Positions 19,101 through 25,836 of a stretch of 64,000 bases of DNA are shown here, one piece after another (the stretch's first letter is position 1; each line of letters opens with the position of its first letter). Both the position numbers and the translations under genes were made by a program. This stretch comes from Leptospiraceae bacterium. Lineage in GTDB: Bacteria; Spirochaetota; Leptospiria; Leptospirales; Leptospiraceae. Below the pieces are notes generated by a model. It was not told where the DNA came from. It did no database searches and saw only the letters and a program-made list of their open reading frames with translations. The stretch is from contig JACKPC010000001.1 in assembly GCA_024233835.1 (NCBI GenBank), positions 558,001 to 622,000 on the forward strand, written 5' to 3'.

Positions 19101-20182
19101 CTGGAGAAAAAAAATCCGAATATGCCTTGCTCTTTGATACATTTTATTCTTCCGAAGAAGGCGAAAAAAAGCAGAAACAGATTTTTTACGGTATAGTATA
19201 TGATTCTTTATATATAGGAGAAAAAAATAATTACTCTGACTTTTTTTATTTTTGGAGTCTTAAAAATACTGATACCAAGACTTCTCAGAATTTCTTTCCG
19301 ATTTTTTATCAGAACCAGACTTTTAATTCGAAGTCAAAAGAAGTGAATACAAAACATAGGAATATTCTAGTATTCTATGATACGAAAGAAGTAAAAAATC
19401 GTTTAAGAAGGTTTATACTCTTTCCCTACGGATATTTTGGGAAATATCAGTATAATAGCTTATCTAATGAACCCTATGAAACCAGTCACTTTTTATTTCC
19501 TTTTTATTATGATAATCGAACAGAGAAAAAAACGACTCTATTTATTACCCCACTCTATTTGAATTGGACAGAAAATACAAATGAACAGAATCTCTTATAT
19601 TTATACCATCGAGAAAAATATGAGAATGGAGAATCCTATTGGAGTTTTATTTTTCATTCAATTTATTATGATAACCTGAATGATACAGCCAGATTCAAAT
19701 TGCTGTACGGGTTTTTAACTAATTATCGCTATAAAAATTCAGATGATTTTTCTCTTCATTATTTAGGAATATTTGGATATACAAGAAATAAGGAGAGACA
19801 CGAAAGTAACTTTTTCCCTATTTATTATAATGATGAAATCGAAAATAAATCCAGATTTCAGTGGTACGGAGCAGGAATCGCTTTTTATCATGATGAGGAT
19901 GATAGGGAGTTATTTCAGCACAGTTTACTGGGTATATTATACTATCGTTCTAAAATGAAACAGCAAAATGAAGATACTTTAGCGATTCTTGCCGGAACTT
20001 TATATTATAGTAAAGCAAAAAAAATACGGGGTTACAACTCTTCCGGAAGTTTATGGGGCTGGCTCTGGGAGTATGAGACAGAAAGTGAAACAGACTTTTA
20101 TAAGTTTTCTGTATTAAAGTTTTTTGGACTTGAACGAATCAAAGGTAAAACAAAATATAAAATATTAGGGATAAAGTTTTAA
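16136..20182 (+). CDS. Giant secreted protein with more than thirty aromatic FPFFYY-type repeats
   Basis: This 1348-residue protein starts with a signal peptide (residues 1-20). It then consists of tandem units about 20-50 residues long, each centred on a hydrophobic-Pro-[FLI]-aromatic-Tyr core, such as LFPFFYK, FFPFWFQ, LIPFFYT, ILPLVYY, FFPFYFYN and FLPLYYKW. I count more than thirty. A charged coiled-coil stretch (about 535-585) separates two halves. Polar, Asn/Lys/Glu-rich turns between aromatic strands suggest amphipathic beta-hairpins, so an outer-membrane barrel or long beta-solenoid is likely. No enzyme motif is seen. I chose the ATG at 16136 because it begins the signal peptide. Its stop overlaps the next gene's start. 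Confidence 0.8.
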   Translation: MRTLYFLLYFIISLSTVLLGSDWPDLHEGDRTYYGSERQEKFEQDGLFWKLERWDNHYSNQVFWLYKYTDYPKYQSTELFPFFYKEESKLDKRKSTRIFNSVSTQEMDSNHYTFFPFWFQGRKDNTDKTYYSLIPFFYTSSYGSSEKEGEDFKLITPLGYYQKTPREKDWFVPIIPLISGNQNETSSAYHIFWLINLNSTKQEGLKSFNILPLVYYGKENNERYQSSYFAFLPLYSRIETNDDTDFLHIFPLNFYWRNTSEKTGLFFPFFYYNKQYDEKKEVVGNTYIAPFFYKDSYKDQDTFYFLNYYNHERFGKDAEKDLYFFPFYFYNSTLTGNSRLVFPLFYREWKSDGSTYWNILGFMHWENDVNKKYNDSTIFPFYVKRYDKEKPEERGQIYGFPYYISWSEEEEFSSILLWYSNTDKKSGNFFKMFLPLYYKWKSENSEANILLPISLEYKDKESNETYDMYLLGLLKENKSGFLQPDMSIDFGKKEGFWYMDTDISFLYYFARYSSRITGKNPFAGYEYNEDELKKAEQLEEEKKKIEEKKELQDPLFNELAEERSSIEENKAALSKYKTIDRENSLSFNGLNLFFGIFAYEKADTKTHTRVFPLYWLSWDETSEDRVQVIPPIFVWYKDLQKEYYVFFPFYGKQEEGKSFIKSYGLFAYIDEYDETEDRKEISVVWPFFNKYTMKQKNGHRLLPFYYHTNELNESGTISDTVSILYYYSKTVHEEDKTYNSSLFVYPIIFYQTKDVLKDKEITQQFSILLPHFYDFEIDEYVIKRHLFTPFNYHENHVYKDNNGELKEDYFHEYLFFAYYTGKEYEDRFRGALFGLLGYGNEGNRKYHRALPFYSYSSNEKSDSLSLYPLLYFSDNYESESDTYYSAINPLYYYKNTKSVNKDSESKKEAYIFPLLFYYNSHPSTYNFLFLIHNKTTDSEKVSYFLPFYFYNTDYKDSFSFFLFGYYREKNENTDSHNFLYLFRKKETTSGEKKSEYALLFDTFYSSEEGEKKQKQIFYGIVYDSLYIGEKNNYSDFFYFWSLKNTDTKTSQNFFPIFYQNQTFNSKSKEVNTKHRNILVFYDTKEVKNRLRRFILFPYGYFGKYQYNSLSNEPYETSHFLFPFYYDNRTEKKTTLFITPLYLNWTENTNEQNLLYLYHREKYENGESYWSFIFHSIYYDNLNDTARFKLLYGFLTNYRYKNSDDFSLHYLGIFGYTRNKERHESNFFPIYYNDEIENKSRFQWYGAGIAFYHDEDDRELFQHSLLGILYYRSKMKQQNEDTLAILAGTLYYSKAKKIRGYNSSGSLWGWLWEYETESETDFYKFSVLKFFGLERIKGKTKYKILGIKF

Positions 20183-20781
20183 TGTATTTATATGAAAAAC
20201 CGGTAAAAAAAAGTTTTGAGAACAGCCATATACTTTTGGAACCTCTTTGTCTGAAACATGCTGTGAATCTATTTAACGCAGCTTCGGAAGATCCGGAAGT
20301 AACTTTTTATCACATGTTTTTTGGTCCTTTCGATGAACTGGAGAATATGCAGGAATGGATAATGAAGGAAAGTATGGATACTTCCAAATTTACTTTTGCT
20401 GTATATCGAAAACAATCAAAAAAATTTGTGGGAACCTTTTCTGTTTCAGAAATAGATTCGAATTACGGTACCGCGGAGTTATCCAGTATCTGGTATGCTA
20501 CATCTGCCTGGGGAACAGAAACCAATCTCTGTGCTTCTTATTTACTCCTTGAATATTTCATGGAGAAACTTAAATACAGACGCCTTGTCTGGAAATGTGA
20601 TGATACAAACACAAGAAGTAAGAATGCGGCTCTAAAGCTGGGGTTTAAACAGGAGGGAGTTTTCAGAAAGCACAAAATTATCAAAGGAAGAAATAGGGAT
20701 ACTGCCTGGTTTTCTATTATAGACGATGAATGGGAAGAAGTAAAAAGAATGCTGGAGAATCAGATAAATAATATAATGTAA
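20182..20781 (+). CDS. GNAT family N-acetyltransferase (RimJ/RimL-like)
   Basis: This 199-residue acetyltransferase has the RimJ/RimL arrangement: an N-terminal LEPLCLKHA strand-helix, a central strand with SVSEIDSNYGTAELSSIWY, a CoA-binding region around GTETNLCASYLLLEY, and the C-terminal SKNAALKLGFKQEGVFRKH loop. Such enzymes acetylate protein N-termini or small amines. The ATG overlaps the giant-repeat-protein stop (TAATG), so translation is coupled. The acceptor is unknown. Confidence 0.88.
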   Translation: MYLYEKPVKKSFENSHILLEPLCLKHAVNLFNAASEDPEVTFYHMFFGPFDELENMQEWIMKESMDTSKFTFAVYRKQSKKFVGTFSVSEIDSNYGTAELSSIWYATSAWGTETNLCASYLLLEYFMEKLKYRRLVWKCDDTNTRSKNAALKLGFKQEGVFRKHKIIKGRNRDTAWFSIIDDEWEEVKRMLENQINNIM

Positions 20782-20961
20782 ACGAAGAACGGATCTGTTG
20801 GCTTTTTTATTCGGGTCGGAAAATGGATTGGGTCGACACATATCTACGAAGAGATGTGTAAGCTCCAAACAAAACTATATTTTAATAATCGCCACTATGT
20901 CTCGATAAAAAAGGTCGTTTTGTTGATAAGTGAAAAAAATATGAATGACGTAAAATAGCAG

Positions 20962-20987
20962 TTGACAATTTTTTTTAACTATATACA
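20962..20987 (+). promoter_or_regulatory. Candidate promoter of the mre operon
   Basis: A perfect TTGACA (20962-20967) is followed 14 bases later by TATACA (20982-20987), or 12 bases later by TATATA (20980-20985). The spacing is shorter than the usual 16-18, so the -10 choice is uncertain. It is the only sigma-70-like element in the leader and would give a transcript with about 210 bases of 5' untranslated sequence. Confidence 0.45.
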
Positions 20988-21000
20988 TTGCTGCACGGTT

Positions 21001-21035
21001 GAAATGATGCTTTTGAAATGATGCTTTTGAAATGA
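21001..21035 (+). repeat. Tandem 14-bp repeat in the mre leader
   Basis: GAAATGATGCTTTT occurs at 21001-21014 and again at 21015-21028, followed by the first seven bases of a third copy (21029-21035). It lies just downstream of the candidate promoter. Two and a half exact units are visible directly. Confidence 0.9.
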
Positions 21036-21087
21036 ATAATTCCGGAGCAAACACCTTTATTTGTAGATCTATGACGCTGATAAAAAG

Positions 21088-21127
21088 GCAGAAAAGTAGG
21101 TTCGTTTTTTCTGCACGCTTTTTTTTT
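21088..21127 (+). terminator. Attenuator-like hairpin with T-run in the mre leader
   Basis: GCAGAAAA (21088-21095) pairs with TTTTCTGC (21107-21114), with an 11-base loop, and a run of nine T begins at 21119. The structure reads toward mreB and is followed by the operon start about 80 bases later. It is therefore a possible transcription attenuator, not an end-of-gene terminator. The stem is A/T-rich, so strength is uncertain. Confidence 0.5.
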
Positions 21128-21154
21128 CTTTATTTTAAATAAGCAGGCGTATTC

Positions 21155-21193
21155 ATGGATTTTAAGGAGTATTTTAATTTCTTCCTCCTTTGA
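21155..21193 (+). CDS. Possible 12-codon leader peptide upstream of mreB
   Basis: ATG at 21155 opens a frame of 12 codons (MDFKEYFNFFLL) that ends at TGA 21191-21193, 14 bases before mreB. An AAGGAG inside it (21164-21169) is complementary to CTCCTT at 21185-21190, so a small hairpin is possible. Nothing proves translation. Confidence 0.25.
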   Translation: MDFKEYFNFFLL

Positions 21194-21207
21194 AATTGTA
21201 AAATTAT

Positions 21208-22230
21208 ATGATATTCGATAACTTATACGGATTATTCTCAAACGACATGGGGATTGACCTCGGAACAGCCAATACATTGGTGCATGTGAAAGGTCAGGGA
21301 ATCGTGCTTTCTGAACCGAGCGTGGTGGCCGTACAGGCCTCTACAGGAAGGGTTTTAGCTGTCGGACAGGAAGCCAAGCGAATGCTCGGGCGTACTCCGG
21401 GAGATATTGTCGCCATCAGGCCAATGAAAGACGGGGTAATTGCGGATTTCGAAACTGTCGAGAAAATGATCCGCTATTTTATCAAAAAAGTTCACAATCG
21501 CACAACTTTCGTTAAACCAAGGATTGTCATCGGTGTTCCTTCCGGTATTACCGAGGTAGAAAGACGCGCGGTGAGAGAATCTGCGGAACAGGCAGGTGCG
21601 AGGGAGATCTACCTTATTGAAGAAGCTCTCGCAGCAGCGATAGGAGCCAATGTTCCCATTCACGAACCAGCGGGAAACATGATAGTAGATATCGGGGGAG
21701 GAACAACCGAAATTGCTGTTATTTCTCTAGGAGGAATGGTAATTGCTGAATCTATTCGTACCGGTGGAGATGAGTTTGATGAAGCTATCGTTAAATACCT
21801 GCGTAACCAGTATAATATGGTTATTGGGGACAGAACGGCTGAGGATATTAAACTAACCGTTGGAAATGCTTACATGGACAAGAGGATTGAAACCATGGAA
21901 GTAAAGGGTCGCGATGCTATTTCCGGCTTACCCCGTACTCTTGAACTGGATAGTAATGAAATACGTAAAGCCCTAAAAGAGCCGGTAGATGTCATTTTAG
22001 ACGGAGTAAAGCGGGTTTTAGAGAAAACTCCTCCAGAGCTTTCTGCTGATATTGTAGAAAGAGGGATTATCCTTACCGGTGGTGGCTGCCTTTTAAGAGG
22101 CCTTGAATATTTTATTTCCCGTGAAACCGGAGTTCCGGTTTTTCGAGCTGAGAACCCCCTGACCTGCGTGGTATTAGGGACTGGAAAATACCTGGATGAG
22201 ATAAAAAATATTAAATCCAGGTTAAAGTAA
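21208..22230 (+). CDS. mreB: Rod shape-determining protein MreB (actin-like)
   Basis: This 340-residue bacterial actin directs lateral-wall synthesis on the inner membrane. The phosphate-1 motif is DLGTANTLVHVKGQG (13-27), with GVPSGITEVERRAV in the middle and phosphate-2 DIGGGTTEIAVISLGG (about 157-172). The adenosine motif is LTGGGCLLRGL near the C-terminus. The N-terminal MIFDNLYGLFSNDMG is the membrane-binding amphipathic part. Codon use is tidier and GC higher than in neighbours, consistent with high expression. No strong Shine-Dalgarno is close to the ATG. First gene of the mreBCD-mrdA-rodA operon. Confidence 0.98.
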   Translation: MIFDNLYGLFSNDMGIDLGTANTLVHVKGQGIVLSEPSVVAVQASTGRVLAVGQEAKRMLGRTPGDIVAIRPMKDGVIADFETVEKMIRYFIKKVHNRTTFVKPRIVIGVPSGITEVERRAVRESAEQAGAREIYLIEEALAAAIGANVPIHEPAGNMIVDIGGGTTEIAVISLGGMVIAESIRTGGDEFDEAIVKYLRNQYNMVIGDRTAEDIKLTVGNAYMDKRIETMEVKGRDAISGLPRTLELDSNEIRKALKEPVDVILDGVKRVLEKTPPELSADIVERGIILTGGGCLLRGLEYFISRETGVPVFRAENPLTCVVLGTGKYLDEIKNIKSRLK

Positions 22231-22239
22231 GACTATGTT

Positions 22240-23379
22240 ATGTTCTGGGATAGAATCGGTCAATTTAAAGAGCTTGGCTCAGTTCTCTTCGTGGTTATCT
22301 TTTCGATAACATCCCTTGTCTGGAATGCTAATTTTGTAGTAAGAACAGTTTCCCATTCGCGTAAAGTGGGAAATATTATTTCTTCCTCCTTCCAGGCAAT
22401 AGGAAACCTGTTTGGAAGGGTTTCCGAAAGGATGGAATCTTTTGAAAAAGTAAGGGGCGAGAGAGATAATTATCTAAAGAAAGTAGAAAAATACGAGCTG
22501 GAACTTTTAGAAAAACAAAAACTGGAGGAAGAAAACCGAAAGTTAAAAGCTGAATTGGATTTCAAAGTTCCGGATGGCTATTCTGTTATTAAGGCCAAAG
22601 TATTAACTGTTCGCTTAAATACCATTTACCGAACCATTATAATCAATAAGGGAAAAGCACAGGGTATTCAGAATTATATGCCCGTTATTGCTCGTCTTCC
22701 CGATAATCCGGATATTAAATATGCTGTTGTAGGAAAGGTGATCGCTGTAAGTGAAGAATCTTCCATTATTCAACCGCTGGTAAATTCAAGTTTTAGCATG
22801 GGAGTACAGCTCCCCGGCGTGGATATATGGGCTATGTTATCAGGAAATTCCGGAAAGGCAATGGAAGTTATTTTAAATTATCTGGATAGCCGCTTAATTA
22901 TAAAATCAAAAAACAATGAAACCATTACCGGTCTTGTCGGGCGGCCTGTATATTCTTCAGGTGGAAGTGGAGTATTTCCTTCCGGCATTCCTGTAGGCGT
23001 GATTACGCGGGAGGGTCCACAGGAAGGAACTTTCCGTACTGCCTATGTAGCACCTTATACAAAGTTCAATGATCTGGAATATGTAACGGTAATTAAAAAA
23101 CTTCCAAACAAATGGAAAGAAGCCTGGCCGAAAGAGAGAGAACCTGAACTGGAAGATCCGATTCTGGAAGAACCCCTTTATCCGGATAAGGATAGTGAGG
23201 CTAGCGAAGAGGTGCATTTTCGACCGAGAAAACTCCAGTCAAAATCTAAAACTACAAAACCAAAACCAGAAAAGCAAGGGAAAGAAGATAAAGTCCAGGC
23301 TAAGAACAAGAAAAAATCAACTTACGAGGATGAGAATGAGGAAGATGATTTCCTTATAAAAGACGGAAACGAGGAATGA
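22240..23379 (+). CDS. mreC: Rod shape-determining protein MreC
   Basis: This 379-residue MreC has one N-terminal transmembrane helix (about 12-33), a coiled coil (about 70-110) and a periplasmic double beta-barrel domain (about 115-285). MreC links MreB and MreD with PBP2 and activates it. Residues about 290-379 form a highly charged Lys/Glu-rich tail (KSKSTKP-like, then EDENEEDDF) that is absent from typical MreC of 270-330 residues. It starts 9 bases after mreB and overlaps mreD by four bases. Confidence 0.95.
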   Translation: MFWDRIGQFKELGSVLFVVIFSITSLVWNANFVVRTVSHSRKVGNIISSSFQAIGNLFGRVSERMESFEKVRGERDNYLKKVEKYELELLEKQKLEEENRKLKAELDFKVPDGYSVIKAKVLTVRLNTIYRTIIINKGKAQGIQNYMPVIARLPDNPDIKYAVVGKVIAVSEESSIIQPLVNSSFSMGVQLPGVDIWAMLSGNSGKAMEVILNYLDSRLIIKSKNNETITGLVGRPVYSSGGSGVFPSGIPVGVITREGPQEGTFRTAYVAPYTKFNDLEYVTVIKKLPNKWKEAWPKEREPELEDPILEEPLYPDKDSEASEEVHFRPRKLQSKSKTTKPKPEKQGKEDKVQAKNKKKSTYEDENEEDDFLIKDGNEE

Positions 23380-23906
23380 TGATTGAAAAAATTATGACTG
23401 GTGCCGGGATTTTGCTTGTGCACTTTTTAAATCGCTCCCCTTACCTGGATCTAAGCGATAAACTTCCGTTTCATTTTCAGCCTGATTTGATGTTCATCTT
23501 TGTGATCTTTTTTTCTCTCAGAAGAGGTGCTTTAACCGGACTCTGGGTGGGTTTTTTTGGAGGACTCTTAACTGACCTGGATCAGGGAGCAGTAGATTCT
23601 ACGGCGGTGATTCATTCCATGATAGGTCTTCATACCTTTAGCTACTCAATTATTGGATATTTAATGGGAAAATTTGGTCGCAATGCCTATAATGAAAATT
23701 TTCTTTCCATATCCATTACTATGTTTGTATTGACCCTGCTGGTTAGAGGTGTTACCTTTACCCTTTACATTTTCTTTTTTAAAGCAGATGAAAAGAACTA
23801 TGCATTTTTTGGAACGGCTTTTTTTAATTCAATTCTTTCTCCTATATTTTTCTCCGCCCTTTCCTGGATCTATCGAATGGAATCGGCAGAGGTAAGCAAT
23901 GAGTAG
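23376..23906 (+). CDS. mreD: Rod shape-determining protein MreD
   Basis: This 176-residue protein has about five transmembrane helices, the size and topology expected for MreD, the integral-membrane partner of MreC in the elongasome. Sequence conservation is low in this family, but the central LRRGALTGLWVGFFGGLLTDLDQG stretch is typical. It starts within ATGATG, overlapping the mreC stop, and overlaps mrdA by eight bases. Confidence 0.92.
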   Translation: MMIEKIMTGAGILLVHFLNRSPYLDLSDKLPFHFQPDLMFIFVIFFSLRRGALTGLWVGFFGGLLTDLDQGAVDSTAVIHSMIGLHTFSYSIIGYLMGKFGRNAYNENFLSISITMFVLTLLVRGVTFTLYIFFFKADEKNYAFFGTAFFNSILSPIFFSALSWIYRMESAEVSNE

Positions 23907-25836
23907 ACAGAGCTTTTCTTCTGCAACCGAGTACCGCTTAGAAAAAAACTTTCGAGGCAGGTTATATTTTTTTATGGCTTTAGTTATTGCTGTTTTTATA
24001 GTATTTGTATCTCAATTGTTTAACCTTCAGGTACTTCATGGTACAGAATATTCTATGAAAGCAGAAAGGTTTGTTAGGAAAAGTGAATCTTTACCGGCAG
24101 CCAGAGGACTTATTTTTGATAGAAATTTTCATTCCAAGGAAGTATCCATTCCTCTTGTTTCAAATTCTATTTCGTTTGATGTAATTGTAAATTCTTCTAC
24201 TTTTAAACATAACCGTAATAATATCAAAAGTTTTGTTGAGTATTTTTATTCCGTGCTGGGAATTCCACGAGATTATTATAAAGGAATTTTAGCAGAACCT
24301 AAATTCTCAAGAAGAATTCGTTCTCGAAAGCCTATTATTCTTCTTCGTGACATAACTCGTGAACAGCACGAAAGAATTTCCGTATTTGATAATCTTACTA
24401 AAAAGATTCTCCTGGTTTCCTCCCCCAGACGAATTTATCATCTTGGGCCGGCTCTCGCCCATGTTACAGGCTATGTGGGAAAACCTACAAAAAAAGAATT
24501 AAATAATCCCGAAATAAAGCCTTATCAACTCATAGGAAAAGCCGGTCTCGAGAAGCAATATGATAATTTTTTACGTGGATCCGACGGGTTTCGAATTCAG
24601 AAAAAGAATTCAATCGGACTTGTTGAAGATGAGAAAATCATCGAAGATGCAAAGATGGGTAATAACCTGGTCCTGACTATTGATAAAAAAATGCAACTCA
24701 GTGCTTATAAAGCCTTAAGAAGATATAGAGGAACTGTCATTGCAATAAAACCGGCTACAGGGGAAGTGTTAGCCATGGTATCTAACCCGGGCTATGACCC
24801 GAATGTTTTGTCCGGGAAAAATCGGAAACGAAGAAGTCGACATTATAAAGATATTATAAAATATGGAGGCTTTTTAAATATAGCACTTCAATCGAAGTTT
24901 CCTCCCGCTTCTACTTTTAAAACCCTTGTAGCCCTGGCCGCTCTTGAAAGTGATCATAAGATAGATTTTAATGCCGGTTCCAGGTTTTATTGCGGAAAGA
25001 GCTTTACTCTTAAGTCTACATACGGAAGTGTTCCTGACCAAATTTTTTATAACTGGGACAAGAAAAATTATGGAGAGATAAATCTTATCCAGGCGATTCA
25101 GCATTCTAACTCGGTTTATTTTTATCAGCTTGGTTATAAACTGGGCTCGGAACCAATACTGACTTATTCACGTCTTTTCGGTCTGGATAAAAAAACGTAT
25201 ATTGATCTGCCGGGAGAAATTGAAGGTTTTGTGCCCAGCAGTGATTGGAAAAAGAGAGTATACGGAAATAAATGGTTTGATGGGGACACCATCAACCTTT
25301 CTATAGGTCAGGGTTTCATTTCCGTTACGCCTATCGGTATGGCTATGTTTTACATGGCTATATTAAATAATGGTAAAATTTACCAACCCTTTGTACTTTC
25401 TGAAGTTCGAGATCCGGAAAATGATACAATCATCCATAGAACCAATCCAAGAATTATTCGGGACATTCCCCTGAAAGCATCGACGATAGCTTCTGTAAAA
25501 AAAGGGCTTCGTATGGTAGTCAAAATGGGAACAGCTTCTTCAATTTTAAATAAGCCGGGACTACCGGAAATCTCAGGGAAAACGGGAACAGCCCAGACGC
25601 GAAGACGAGGTTCCTCTTCCTCAAACCATGCCTGGTTTATAGGGTATGCTCCTTCCAATGCCCCGGTTGAAGAGCAGGTTCTTGTTGCTGTTTTTGTTGA
25701 ATTTGGTGTAGGAGGAGCGGTAGGAGCAGCTCCTATTGCAAGAGAAATTTTCCGTGTCGCCTTTCCACCGGGTTCTTTTCACAATAAAGAAGATCGAAAA
25801 GTAGAAGAGGCGATTAATGAGGAGTTAATAGAATAG
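23899..25836 (+). CDS. mrdA: Penicillin-binding protein 2 (class B transpeptidase)
   Basis: This 645-residue elongation-specific transpeptidase has an N-terminal transmembrane helix (about 22-45), a dimerisation/pedestal region (60-250) and a transpeptidase domain. The active-site STFK is at Ser338-Lys341. The second motif is SNS (403-405), where Asn or Asp usually takes the last position, and KTGTAQT is the third motif. It cross-links peptidoglycan and pairs with RodA downstream. The frame overlaps mreD by eight bases and its TAG overlaps the rodA GTG start by one base. Confidence 0.96.
   Translation: MSRQSFSSATEYRLEKNFRGRLYFFMALVIAVFIVFVSQLFNLQVLHGTEYSMKAERFVRKSESLPAARGLIFDRNFHSKEVSIPLVSNSISFDVIVNSSTFKHNRNNIKSFVEYFYSVLGIPRDYYKGILAEPKFSRRIRSRKPIILLRDITREQHERISVFDNLTKKILLVSSPRRIYHLGPALAHVTGYVGKPTKKELNNPEIKPYQLIGKAGLEKQYDNFLRGSDGFRIQKKNSIGLVEDEKIIEDAKMGNNLVLTIDKKMQLSAYKALRRYRGTVIAIKPATGEVLAMVSNPGYDPNVLSGKNRKRRSRHYKDIIKYGGFLNIALQSKFPPASTFKTLVALAALESDHKIDFNAGSRFYCGKSFTLKSTYGSVPDQIFYNWDKKNYGEINLIQAIQHSNSVYFYQLGYKLGSEPILTYSRLFGLDKKTYIDLPGEIEGFVPSSDWKKRVYGNKWFDGDTINLSIGQGFISVTPIGMAMFYMAILNNGKIYQPFVLSEVRDPENDTIIHRTNPRIIRDIPLKASTIASVKKGLRMVVKMGTASSILNKPGLPEISGKTGTAQTRRRGSSSSNHAWFIGYAPSNAPVEEQVLVAVFVEFGVGGAVGAAPIAREIFRVAFPPGSFHNKEDRKVEEAINEELIE

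Larger units (their letters stand above)
20782..21207 (+). other. 426-base leader region of the mre operon
   Basis: This stretch has no substantial coding frame. It holds an imperfect hairpin (20836-20859, ACACAT..TCT paired with AGA..ATGTGT), a TTGACA promoter-like element, a tandem 14-bp repeat, a hairpin followed by a T-run, and a 12-codon mini-frame with a possible sequestered AAGGAG. These parts are listed separately. Together they suggest a long regulated leader for mreB. Confidence 0.6.

Noticed and set aside
21001..21035. Possible CRISPR-like array in the mre leader
   Set aside because: Only two and a half contiguous 14-bp units exist, with no spacers and no cas genes.
22113..22128. 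A parS-like 13/16 match (ATTTCCCGTGAAACC type) inside mreB
   Set aside because: It is within a coding region, has three mismatches including one in the conserved centre, and no cluster of sites is present.
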